Shown in pieces: positions 1 through 10,122 of a DNA stretch of 23,188 bases. The stretch covers positions 1-23,188 of the forward strand of contig CALSCQ010000025.1 of NCBI GenBank assembly GCA_943704525.1, read 5' to 3'. Positions within the stretch are counted from its first letter, which is position 1; every line of letters begins with the position of its first letter. This stretch comes from Pigoraptor vietnamica. Its lineage: Eukaryota > Opisthokonta > Filasterea. The notes under the pieces were generated by a model. That model made no database searches. It was not told where the DNA came from and saw only the letters and a program-made list of their open reading frames with translations. Made by a program: the position numbers and the translations under genes.

Positions 1-10
1 GGGGGGGGGG
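1..10. repeat. G homopolymer at window edge
   Basis: Ten consecutive G residues open the window. It may be a natural homopolymer inside the upstream gene or an assembly or read-edge artefact. Nothing in the window decides between them. Confidence 0.6.
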
Positions 11-102
11 CTGGCTCAAGTGTGCATGGGTATGCGTGGCCGTATTCAGCTCTTCGCACGCTGATAGGGCTCGCTAACTGAGCGTTTGTTGTATCCCTAC
101 AG

Positions 103-218
103 CCAACGGCCAAGTGAACCAGTTCAGCACAAAGGACAAGCGACCAGAGGCCATTCTGGACCACGTGCTCTCCGCCGCGGGACTTACTCGCGAAGCCATG
201 AAGCAAGTGCGAACATAA
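103..218 (+). CDS. 3'-terminal exon of an unidentified gene (partial)
   Basis: A splice acceptor (CCCTACAG ending at 102) is preceded by a branch-like GCTAACTGA near 73-81. The exon opens with two bases that complete a split codon, runs for 37 codons and stops at TAA 216-218. The peptide begins NGQVNQF, ends LTREAMKQVRT and contains RPEAILDHVLSAAGL, an amphipathic helical stretch that reads as real coding. The rest of the gene lies to the left; a possible donor for the upstream intron is GTATGC at 30. I do not recognise the family. The next gene converges on it, with stops 138 bp apart. Confidence 0.5.
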
Positions 219-356
219 ACTGCCCTTGGTGTAACAAGCGGCCCCATTGCCTCTCTGGTGGGGACATGCGCATAATGCACGCGCCATTCGCTCGCCTCTG
301 TTCTCTATTTCTACCTGACTTCAAACACAAGCACGCCCCTGGAAGCCACTGTCAGT
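219..356. other. Convergent 3' spacer
   Basis: This 138 bp separates the stop of the left-edge exon from the stop of the BAR-lipase gene on the opposite strand. It must hold both 3' ends. No AATAAA-type polyadenylation signal or other feature stands out. Confidence 0.5.
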
Positions 357-3304
357 CTATTGGTCTTCATCGCTCGCGTCCGACACCGATCCGTCGTCAC
401 GCACGGCACTCCCAGCGTCCTGCGCTTTGGGGGGTGTGCTCGCACCCGCGCCCGCGCCCGCCTCTCCCACGGGCGCGGCAATCGCAGCAAGCACCTCGCG
501 CGTGACGGACGCTCTCCGCCGGTGCGTACGCTTTTCCGTCGCTCGCAGTGCTCTCTTCGCGGCGCGCGTCACGGCCTCAAAGTAGAACTGTGTGCGATGC
601 GTGGCGAACGTCAGGCCGCGAGGTCCCGTCGCGTCCATGGGCTCGCGCGCGGGTGCCGTTTGCATTACGTAGTGGGAGCTATCCGGAAGTATCATTAGGA
701 CGGGGCCATAGTGCGAAAACTCGCTCAGAGGCACGGACATCCTGCAGCGGTCGGTGGCATTAAGCTCACGGCAGGCCAGGGCAGATGAAAGACGTAACGG
801 CACCCGCAGAGACGTGCAAGAGGGCACACACACCTTCTCACGACATCGTGGTGGTGATACACGCGCAGCAGCTGCCGTAGGGGCCTGTGAAGGGCTGCAA
901 GCGCTTCTTTTGTCCCGCTCAAAAATCGCGGGGTTCCAAAGGTGAGCACACTCTGCACGTTATAGCCCATTCCGAGCAGCTTGAGCGCAACGATCGTCCC
1001 CACGGCGCCTGCACGGCTGCAGCGTCAGCAGTGCAACGCCCTGATGCAGCGCAGACGCAACACAAGAGCAAACATGCGATGCGCCCGGGAGACAGTACAA
1101 CCTCCAAGCGAATGCCCCGTGATGGACAGCGGGGCACGCTTGTCCAGATATCGTTCGATGTCCGCCACCAGCTCATTGGCCGCCTGCAAGAAGCCGGCAT
1201 GCACGCGCACGTCGGCGCCGAGTGCGGGGTCTGTCGCCTTCGAGACCGTGAGATCAAGCTGCGGGGGACAGGGCTCGACGGGTCACCAAACGCCTCCCAG
1301 CCACCGGACAGCATCGCAGGGCAACGCAGAAGGGAACGGATACGTTCGTTTGCTTGTGCTTGCGCTTAGCGTGCAAGTGACGCATGTCAAAGGTGCGCTT
1401 TGAGTGACGCTCCCTAGCCACTGGAATACGAAACCCACCATCAGATTACGCACGCTGCGAAAGTCCGTGCCGCGGATGACGAGGCGCTGCGCCGCCACCA
1501 CCTCGCCCGACGCGTGCTGCGCCGAGAGGTCCTCCAGCACAATCCACCCGCTACCAGTCGGCATCAGCGGCGACGGCGGCACCGGCTCGTCCGATCCGCC
1601 CGACACCCCGGACGCAAGCGACTGAATCGACGCGAGTGACGGGGGTCTGTGGGGCGCACCGGCCGCCGCCGCCGCCGTGTCCGCTCTGTGGCCATCGCCT
1701 TCAGCGGCTCCCTTGTTCCCCGCGACTTGACCCGAGGAGGCAGGAGGGGCGGCGTGTGTCCGTGCGGGCATGCTGAGCTTCTGTTTCAGGTAGTAGCGCA
1801 CATCTGATTTGGGCAGCGAGTGCACGCGGCGCACAACCCAGCCGTCGCCCTCTTGCGACTGTCGCACGTGCTCGTCCGTCCCCTTGCAGTCCACCAGCTG
1901 CTTCACCGACGCCGCCAGCTCATCCCAGTCCACGCGGTCCACATGAACAGCGGCGTGTGTCTGACCCAGAGGGGCAACTTGAGGGGCGCTCACGTCCTCG
2001 CTAGCGCTGCCCGTACCATGCGCGCCCTCATGGTGCCCACCCACGGCGTCCGCTGCGGCCGATGCAGCCGCAAGCAACTCGGACGGCGGCGGTGGTGGCA
2101 TTGCGCTGATGCCTTCGGCGAAGAAACGTCCAAACGACTCGCCGACATCGAAAAACGCGAGCGCGTGCGCGCGCTGCACAGTGCGAAGGTGCGATACGGA
2201 CGACACGAGCCGATCGACCGCGGCGTTGTGTCTTGCGAGCGCCGCGTCCCGCTTGACGACAGTTTCGGGGACGCTGGAGGATGGCACGCCTTCGCCAAGC
2301 AGCACGGGCGCAATCGGCCGCAACAGATCCCGGTTTGCGAGTTGCGGGTGCTCCTTGAGCATTTTCTCTTCGCACACTTGATGCTGCGCGTGATACTTTA
2401 GGCGTCAGCAAATGCACACGACAGCCAGCAAAGCAACAGCGCACGCACAGCCCACAGCACGCACATATATTCTGGACTCCTCGCACTCCGCCTTGAGCAG
2501 CTCTGCGGCCTTGGCGTCAATCTCGAGAAATTTCTGGCACTGCGCGGCCCACTCGTGCGACATGCCCTCGAGCAGATCGTGCAGAAGCCCCGACAGATTG
2601 CCAAGCATCGACGCAACCTTGCAATTGCAGTCGTGAGGTGAGTTACACGCAGGAAGTCAGGAAGCAACGCACAACAGATGCCCACCATACGCGCTGCGGT
2701 GGCGAGTTCGTCTGGCGCCCCATCGCCCGCAAACTCGTGGAGGCCCTTCGAGAGCGCCTCGCCCGCCTGCGCCGCTTGCACGCCCACGCCCACAAACGCG
2801 CGCGTCTGCCCAAGCACAGACGTGTATGCCGCTGCGTGTGTCGCTGTCAGTGCCACACACTCGCACGAAGCTCATGGCATGCCCAGTATTGACCCGTTAC
2901 ACCGAGAGAAGTTCGTGTGCAACACCCCGCTCCACGCGGCGCACGCAACCACATCACACACCTGTCCGGCGCTGCAGTTCGGCCTCCGCTGCGATGAACT
3001 CGGAGCTGAAAACAGGCCCTGACGCCCCAATCTTCTCCTTGGCTCTGTGGCGCAGCGTCCGCAGGCGATCGCCAAACGACAGCGACTGCGCCGCCGAAGA
3101 CACCATCGACGCCATGCCTTCACATTGCATCGAGCCCGCTCCAACGTCCTTTGAAAGCCCAGCCCTTGCGTGCGATGCCCTGTTGTTGCGAAAAGCTGTG
3201 AGCAAGTGAGACAGCGAATGGTGCCAGCCGGGCACACCGGCCGCCGCGTCATCGCCTCCCTGCGACGTCACCAGGACCATCAGCCAATCGGAAGAGAGCG
3301 ACAT
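357..3304 (-). CDS. BAR domain-class 3 lipase fusion protein (784 aa)
   Basis: Seven exons, 5' to 3': 3304-2962, 2870-2686, 2617-2465, 2395-1439, 1258-1102, 1008-834, 741-357. All junction phases agree and give 784 residues. Residues 1 to about 330 are helical and resemble a BAR membrane-curvature domain: RHRAKEKIG near 90 followed by EFIAAEAELQ, with a last helix ending in FFDVGESFGRFF. A disordered Ala/Pro linker follows. Residues ~520-680 are a class 3 lipase (alpha/beta hydrolase): IRGTD before residue 540, GHSLGG at 594-599 with nucleophile Ser596, TFGTPR at 621-626, and HHHDVV with Asp653 then FSHYG with His667 completing the likely triad. The C-terminus is basic and then acidic-disordered. 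The protein probably hydrolyses glycerolipids at curved membranes. The lipase call is firm; BAR is a fold-level reading. The exon 4 donor (ATG|GTGGGT) was chosen because it restores the lipase motif NLMLDL. Confidence 0.85.
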
Positions 3305-3534
3305 GCGCCGAGAACTCGGCTAAAATGGGTTACGCCTCCGCAAAACAGTGTTGCCCAGTCAACAGTCAACACATTCGACGACCGCATAGCCGAGCGCGTC
3401 CTCGTGCGTCCTCCCTCAATCGCATCTCTGCGTCGCAGTCACGCGCTGCGTCTTCAAAGAAGAAGAAGCCTTTCGCTGTGAGGTCGCGATCAACCGTAGG
3501 CGTCCTTCCTCAGTCGCACTCGGCGTGAACGAGA
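3305..3534. promoter_or_regulatory. Divergent promoter, BAR-lipase / annexin
   Basis: This 230 bp lies between two start codons facing away from each other, so it must contain both promoters and 5' UTRs. It holds two pyrimidine-rich imperfect repeats ending TCAATCGCATC (about 3417) and TCAGTCGCACT (about 3511), which could be initiator elements. There is also a direct repeat of GTCAAC near 3358-3370. No CACGTG box and no clear TATA box were found. Confidence 0.5.
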
Positions 3535-6250
3535 ATGTCGCAGTTCCCCGGATACCCTTCCAACCCCGCGGCATACCAGCCGCAGGTGCGCAGTGGAGGC
3601 CTATGCCCCTCTTGTCTGGTTGGGGTGTGCCTCGTAGTGAGAGAGCGCGCGCTTTTATGTGTCACTCAGAATATTTTGCCTCTGCCGCTAAAGTGGCTTG
3701 CGGTGTCGGCGTCACAACCCTGCTCACGCACCCGTGCGATTCCCCTCGCAGCCCGGCGGCTACCCTCCGCAGGGCTACCCGCCGCAGCAGGGCTATCCCC
3801 CTGCCGGCTACCCTCCCGCCGGACAGCCCGGTTACCCGCCGCAGGGCTACCCCCCGCAGCCCGGCTACCCCCCTGCGGGTCAGCCTGGGTATCCTCCCGC
3901 TGGTCAGCCCGGCTATCCTCCTGCTGGGCAGCCCGGGTACCCGCCCGCTGGACAGCCGGGGTACCCGCCCGCGGGCGCCCCTGGTGGCTACCCCGGCGGC
4001 TACCCCCCTCAGCCCGGCCAGCCGCAGCCCGGCTATCCCGGCGCAGCACCGGGCGGTTACCCCCCTCAGCCCGGTCAGCCGCAGCCCGGTGGCTATCCCC
4101 CTCAGCCCGGCGCAGCGCCCGGCGGCTACCCGCCCGCCCCTGGCGCCGGCTACCCCCCGCAGGCCGGCTACCCCCCCGCGGGTGCGCCGGGCGGCTACCC
4201 TCCCGCCGGCGCAGCGCCCGGTGGTTACCCCCCGCAGGCCGGGTACCCGCCCGCTGCCGCAGCCCCCGGCGGCTACCCCGCGGCGCCCTATGGTGCGTCG
4301 GCCCCGCCCGCCGCCGCTTACGGCCAGCCCGCTGGCCAGAACTACGCGATGGGCATGCCCGCAGGCGCTTCGCCGTTTGTCGTGTCGTACATTCAGGACC
4401 CCGTGTGGGTGCCGACGGTCCGCCCCGCTGTGCCCTTCGACTCTGAGCGCGACGCCGAGATTCTCCGCAAGGCCATGAAGGGCTTTGGTGGGTGTCGCCG
4501 TTTGTTTTCGGTGCTCGCCTTCGTGTGCGGCGAATGAATGCAGAGCGTGGCGTTTATGATCCCTTGTGTGAGTGCTTTGTTGACCCCGTGTGTGTGTTTT
4601 GTGTGTGCGTGCATCTTATTGACCCTCTGTGTGCGTGTTTTGTGTGTGCGTACATCTTGTTGACCCTCTGTGTGTGTTCGTAGGCACCGACGAGAAGGCG
4701 ATTATCGACGTGCTGTGCCAGCGGACTGCCGACCAGCGCAAGCGCATCGAGGTGTCCTTCAAGCAGATGTACGGCAAGGACCTCATCAAGGACCTGAAGA
4801 GCGAGCTCTCGGGACAGCTCGAGAACACGATCCTCGCGCTCATCCGCACGCGCTCCGAGTACGACGCCTGGTCTCTCCGCGACGCGATGAAGGTGCGTGT
4901 GTGTGTTTTTTGTGTTGTTTGTTTTTTTTGGTGTGGTGGATGCGGATGGTGAGGGTTGGTGAGTGATGTTAAATGACACATTTTGCGTTCCCTTGGCTAA
5001 CTGTGTCTGCGCGCGCAGGGCGCCGGCACGAACGAGCACTGCCTCCTAGAAATTCTGTGCACGCGCAGCAACGCCGAAATTCGCGCCATCAAGGAGACGT
5101 ACCACCACATGTTCAGCCGCGACCTCGAGAAGGACGTCGTGTCGGAGACATCCGGCCACTTCAAGCGCCTGCTCGTGTCGCTCATTCAGGTGCGGCAGGG
5201 CGTAATTGATGCACGCGTTGCACGCACGCAGATTGTGAACGGAAGAGCGAATTGCTCACGTCTCCGCTTGCGCTACGGACACGCAGGCTTCGCGCGACGA
5301 GAGCCCAATCATCGACCCCGCGAAGGTCACGCAGGACGCCAACAACCTCTACCAGGTGGGCGCGAGTGGCACGTGCCCTGTGCGGCCGCCTGGAGTGTAT
5401 TGAATCAGACCCTCTTTCCAATGTGTTGGAGGCGTAACGGTGCGATCGGTCGCTCATTCCACTGTTTGCTTTGCGCCACGCAGGCCGGCGAGGCGCGCTG
5501 GGGCACCGACGAGTCTGCGTTCAACCGCATTCTCGCGGCGCGCAGCTACCCGCACCTCCGCGCCGTGTTCCAGGAGTATGCAAAGGTGGCTTTTTTGTTG
5601 CGACCCAACCCAAACCCTCGCAGACGCACACATCCGTTGATGCACTGCAATTTACACACACTGGAGCGGGCTTCTCACGCCTTTCTCCCGTTTTACAGAT
5701 CTCCTCGTACGACATTGAGCGCACGATTGAGCGCGAATTCTCGGGTGACATCTGCGAGGGCATGAAGGCTGTCGGTGAGTGCGCGTTCCCTCGCTGGGAT
5801 TGCAATCCTGTGTGCGTGGCGCTTCTGCATGCCCACTCGCTGGGCTTTCTTGCGAAATGCTGTGTGTCTGCCCACTCTGACTTTGCCAGCGAATTGTATG
5901 TCCGCTCTCTGACGCCCAACGCTTTTCGTGACTTGCAGTCAAGGCAATCCGCAACAAGCCCGCATACTTTGCCGGTAAGCAACTCATTCGCACACTGCCC
6001 ATTCTTTTTGCGTCTGGCCGGTCCTCACTTTCCCCTCTGTGCCACAGAGTGCTTGTACAAGAGCATGAAGGGGGCCGGCACCGACGACAAGACGCTGATC
6101 CGCGTGGTCGTCAGCCGCTGCGAGATTGACATGGGCAACATCAAGGAGGAGTTCATGAAGATGTATCACAAGACGCTCGGCAACATGATCTCGGGCGACT
6201 GCTCCGGCGACTATAAGAAGGCGCTCCTCAAGCTTGTCGGCGACCACTAG
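3535..6250 (+). CDS. Annexin with long GYPP-repeat N-terminus (550 aa)
   Basis: Nine exons: 3535-3585, 3752-4487, 4684-4892, 5019-5189, 5287-5355, 5484-5585, 5699-5774, 5939-5974, 6048-6250. Phases agree throughout. Exon 8 is only 36 nt. Residues 1 to ~230 are low-complexity Pro/Gly/Tyr/Ala/Gln with about 20 GYPP units, like the tails of annexins A7 and A11 and Dictyostelium annexin C1. From ~250 there are four annexin repeats. Type II calcium loops are visible as GFGTDE (repeat 1), GAGTNE with SETSGHF (repeat 2), RWGTDE (repeat 3) and GAGTDD with [12 protein letters not shown] (repeat 4). Family knowledge: calcium-dependent binding to acidic phospholipids; such tails support self-association and, in animals, binding of ALG-2-type penta-EF-hand proteins. 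The start matches [11 protein letters not shown], typical of this group. Its 3' end converges on the phosphatase gene. Confidence 0.93.
3752..4300 (+). repeat. Coding minisatellite for GYPP repeats
   Basis: Tandem degenerate units of about 15-24 bp in frame in annexin exon 2. They encode GYPP in variants such as [13 protein letters not shown] and GGYPPQPG. A block of near-identical AGQPGYPP units lies around 3880-3970 and suggests recent unit duplication. Copy number may vary between alleles. Confidence 0.85.
4581..4683 (+). repeat. ~40-bp tandem repeat in annexin intron 2
   Basis: About two and a half copies of a 39-41 bp TG-rich unit begin at 4581, 4620 and 4661. Each starts TGACCC and then runs into TGTGTG sequence. 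The last copy is cut by the splice acceptor TTCGTAG at 4683, so the array reaches the intron end. Confidence 0.75.
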
Positions 6251-6485
6251 GTTCAGTCGCCTGCGCCCGCGCGCGAAGCCTGTACAGAATTGAACTGCGT
6301 CCCTACAAAAGTATCCCTTGGCAACCCTCTGTGCCTCGTGTCTAGCGTCTTACGCCGATGGCCGCCTGTGTGACGTGAGGATAGCGTCTTCCACCAGCAC
6401 GGAATGAAATAACAGTGGTATTTGAAACAGCGGTCAACCGCACACAGAACAGCGTAACTCGCGCGCACGCGATTTGCCCGTTCGC
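6251..6485. other. Convergent 3' spacer, annexin / phosphatase
   Basis: This 235 bp lies between the annexin stop (6250) and the stop of the opposing phosphatase gene (6486). It must contain both 3' UTRs and poly(A) sites. No canonical polyadenylation hexamer or RNA gene was recognised. Confidence 0.5.
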
Positions 6486-7485
6486 TCACAGCCCGAGTTC
6501 GATGGCGCGCATGATGGCCTGATAGCTGAACTCGTACTGGTCGACCGTCTGCACCATCCCACTGCGCTGCTTGCGCATCTTGCTCACAATGGCGGGGAGA
6601 TCCACCGACGCCGCGCCGTCCTTGAGCGACTGCAGCGCCGCGTCAATCGCAATGAACGTGCCCGTGCGCCCAATGCCCGCGCTGCAGTGCAGCACAATCG
6701 GCTGCCCCTTGTGGGTCGCGCGGTGCGCCTGCGCGTGCCGCACCAGTCGGATCAGGTTGTCCGCCGACGCCGGCACGCCGTGGTCCGGCCACCCCTGGTA
6801 GTGCACCTGCTCCACGGTGCGCTTCTCGCCCGTCTTCGCGTTGACGACGTCGAGCGTGCGGATGTGCGCGTCGCCCTCCTCCTTCTCCGCGACCGTCGTA
6901 ATGTGGAACCCTTCCACCTCCATCTTGCCCGACCCGTGGTCAGGCCAGTACTGGTGGCACTTGGTGCGGCGCCCCTCGACGCACTTGGTGACCATGACGA
7001 CCATCGCAGAGTTGATCTCCCAGATCATCCGCCAAAAGTCGCCGGCGGTCGTCTCGAGGGGACCCTGCGTGGCCACGTACGCCTTCTCGTCCGATCCGAC
7101 GGAAATGTAGTTTGCGTTGATGTAGTCGCTGCCCTCGGGGCCCGACAGCACGACGCGCGTGTGGTCCGGGGGGAGGACATCGCCATAGCGGTTCTTCGCC
7201 TGCAGATGTGATACCGTGTCACAACACTGCAGTGTACACACACACACACAAACACACACACGCGCGCGCGCACGCACACACACACGCACGCACGCACGCA
7301 CGCGCACACACATACACACATATACACACAACACACACACACACACACACACACGCACTCACAGACACACACGACACGCACACGCACGCACGCGCGCACA
7401 CACACACACATATACACACACACGCACGCACGCACGCACACACACACACACATACACACACACACGCACGCACGCACGCACGGAG

Positions 7486-7571
<86 letters not shown>

Positions 7572-9739
7572 TGTTTGCCATTTTGTAAGCGTTCAGATAG
7601 GTGGCATCCGAGCGCTCGGCCTCGAGCTTCTTATACTCGGACTTGAGGCGCCCTTGCTCGCGAATGCGCTTGAAAAAGCCCATGTTGAGGTCCTCCCGGG
7701 CAACCTGCGCAGCCGCGAAAATAGCCACATGAGCCCGGCGAAAGGCAACGAACACCAGCGCAAGTGCCTCGCTACAACACACAACCGCCATTGCACAGCT
7801 TCTACACACCGGTGCCGAGAGGGTGGGGCGCGGGGGAATCGGCGGAAGCGGCTGGGAAAAATCAAAGGCAACCTTCGGCGGTGCGCCGGCGGGCGCTGCG
7901 GCGGGCGAAACGGCAGGCTGCGGCCGTGCGACCGGTGCGGCGGTGGCGGCCGCGGGTGCTGCTGCCTTCTTCGGGGCGTTGGCGACCGAGAAGACGGTGC
8001 GAGACGATTCGGCGAGAACTCGGAAGAGGGCCGAGTGGTCGTGGGAGTCGGTGCCACCGACCTGCGCGGGGAGGCAGTCGCGCGGGATGTACTCGGAGAG
8101 GTCGTTGACAAGAAGAACCTGCGAGAAGGGGCAGCGGGCGTCGGCATAGTTGTCACGGCCGTGTTTCTCTCCATAATCACCCCAAAGCACTTTCTCAACA
8201 AGACCAAAGCACTTTCTGAATAAGAGATATCTCTCTCCCTGTCCCGCGTGTCCACGTAAACGAACATACCCCCCACCGAAAGCGTCGACGCACAGCCGCA
8301 CGCGACAGCATAATACGAACGGACATTGCACGCACCTTCTCGGCGAGCTTCCTCTTCATAAAACTCTTGAGGACGGTGATGGCAGTCGACACCCACCAGG
8401 GCGACTGGAAGACGTACAGCGCCCTCAAACGGGCGGGATAAGAGTCCTGCGCAGCACACGCAAACGTTAGTGACATAATGAGAGACGAGGCCACGCGCGG
8501 CGCACAGACGATTACGCAGCTCAACGAGAGCAGGCCAAACGAGAAAAGAAAGGTAATCGCAGCCCATCGCACAGACAGTCGCCGCACCGCACATGGGAAG
8601 GGGCAGCGCACCTGGAGAATGCGGAGGATCGATTCGGAGAGGTGGTAGTCGAAATTGGCCCAGCCAGCATCGGTCATATCATACACAAACGTGATGCCAC
8701 CGCGCATAACATCCACCCTGCATTCAACGGCGTGTGAGGGGCTGCGCACGACACCAGCGCGATAGCATGCACAGCATTGCCCTTGCACGCACGGCACATG
8801 AGAGTGCACACTTACGCAATGCGCAACAGACAACAGCGCTCAGACGTCCTAAAGCTAATGCGGCAAAAAACTTAACTCAACACCAACACAGGACGAGTTT
8901 CACACGATAGGCCCATACGCACCGCTGGAGGAGGAAGTTGAGCTGGTACAGGACCGCGCGCAGCACGACGTTGGGGTCGCGCTCCCCCGGCACGTGCTTG
9001 CGGGAGAGAAAGCAGACGACCGCGGCGCCCTCGGCGTCAAACGTGCACTGCAGACACGCGTACAATTCATTTCGGATCAGGCGCAATAAAGAGATGGCGA
9101 AAAGGCTCTCTCGAGGAAAGGGGCCAGTGGACAGGGATGAAGAACACGAAGGCGGCAAACAATGCACCGAGGCACACGCTCTGCGACAAACACACCGGAA
9201 TGAGAAGCTTTCCGGTGGCGATTTCGTCCTTCACGTCGTCAAAGTTGATTTCGAAGGCGTCAAGCTCGCTGCACAAGGTCTGAAGAGAGCAAGGCGCGAG
9301 GCGCTAGGTGGTAAGTGGCCATCCAACACATTCAATCGCGCCAGCACACACACACACCACACAATTCAGCAGAAAACACGCACCATATACCCCTCGTACA
9401 GCTCAATCGCACGCGGCGCGTCGAACTTGCGCGCAAAGAGGAACGGGAGCGCAAACTCGGCGGGGACCTGCGCGGAAGGACGGGACAAGCTTAAATCGGC
9501 GTCCTCTTCACATCAACTGCCACACGCCCACGGACCGGCGCGAGACCGCCGAGGTCTCGGATCGAGTTGACGCCGCTCAGAAACGCAGCGAGCGCCTGCA
9601 CAAAAGATAACACAATAACTGTTAGCCATCTCAAAACGCAGCACACTGAAGCACACACACACGCGCGAGCGACACGCGCCTTCTCTTCGTCGTGGGAGAG
9701 GTCGGCGACAAGCTGTCCTTCTGTGGGCGCTTGAGCCAT
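6486..9739 (-). CDS. PTPN9: CRAL-TRIO (Sec14)-protein tyrosine phosphatase, PTPN9/MEG2-like (595 aa)
   Basis: Ten exons, 5' to 3': 9739-9680, 9595-9536, 9467-9384, 9279-9196, 9047-8923, 8717-8612, 8446-8336, 8118-7810, 7704-7570, 7199-6486. All phases agree. Length, 595 aa, is close to human PTPN9 (593). Residues ~20-80 form the CRAL-TRIO N-terminal helices (FLFARKFDAPRAIELY). The lipid-binding CRAL-TRIO fold is ~85-235, with GITFVYDM and IPRDCLPAQVGG. A Pro/Ala linker contains PPIPPRP, an SH3-ligand-like motif. The phosphatase domain fills residues 359-595: KNRYGDVLP, WPDHGVP (Asp497), HCSAGIGRTGT (Cys530, Arg536) and Q-loop VQTVDQ (Gln575), so all catalytic elements are present. PTPN9 acts on secretory vesicles under phosphoinositide control; the same role here is inference. 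Intron 1 appears to use a GC donor; intron 9 is almost wholly GT repeat. Confidence 0.92.
7235..7569 (-). repeat. (GT)n microsatellite filling intron 9 of the phosphatase gene
   Basis: About 335 bp of (CA)n on the + strand, with CG-, TA- and AA-containing interruptions. The purest part is 7489-7569 (about 40 dinucleotides). On the gene's strand it is (GT)n and begins at the splice donor AAG|GTGTGT. The repeat is most of the 370-bp intron (7200-7569). The non-repeat acceptor end is only about 35 bp. Confidence 0.97.
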
Positions 9740-10122
9740 TGCGGCGTCGGCGACGGAGAGCGAATGCGTGTCGCTTGTGGTGACGCAGTGGCTTTTCGCC
9801 GGTTGGAGATTCGCCGCGTGTGCCGAGTGGCCGTGGTGTGTTGTGTGTGGGAAGGGAAGCGGGTTCCAATCAGGGACGCCAGTGGCGGACGTGCGCCACC
9901 ACGTGACACCACGTGATCTTTGCACGTGCCGAACCGCCGGTCTGCTGACATTACACAACGGACGAAAAGTGCACCTGCCAGCCAAGCGTACTTCACACTG
10001 CATAGCGGACTTGGTCTGTATGTGTGCGTCTAGGGTGTCTCTTTCCCCCTGTCTCATGGTCGATGGTCGGTCGTAGTGAGCGAAGACTCCGTTAGTTCAG
10101 TTGCTCGGCTTGCTTGTCGACG
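9740..10122. promoter_or_regulatory. Divergent promoter, phosphatase / EFL1, with three CACGTG boxes
   Basis: This 383-bp spacer lies between oppositely oriented start codons. Three perfect CACGTG E-boxes lie within 29 bp at 9900-9905, 9910-9915 and 9923-9928; the first two are each followed by A. CACGTG is the site of bHLH-zipper factors of the MYC/MITF/USF type. That such a factor acts here is inference. No clear TATA box. Confidence 0.6.

Noticed and set aside
1400-1440. Alternative donor (AGC|GTCACT) that would lengthen lipase exon 4
   Set aside because: It adds residues (VGFVFQWLGS) in the middle of the lipase strand. The GTGGGT donor at 1438 gives the expected RGTDFRSVRNLMLDL continuity.
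3666-4537. Other-frame and antisense repetitive frames over the annexin tail
   Set aside because: The GYPP frame joins the annexin core through exact splice phases. The others are repeat-driven shadows.
7208-8223. Long Thr-His-Thr-His and Val-Cys-Val-Cys open frames
   Set aside because: They are translations of the CA/GT microsatellite and run into other frames of phosphatase exons.
6486-9739. Two separate genes (Sec14-like and phosphatase) instead of one
   Set aside because: Exons across the linker keep phase, and the order and total length match PTPN9.
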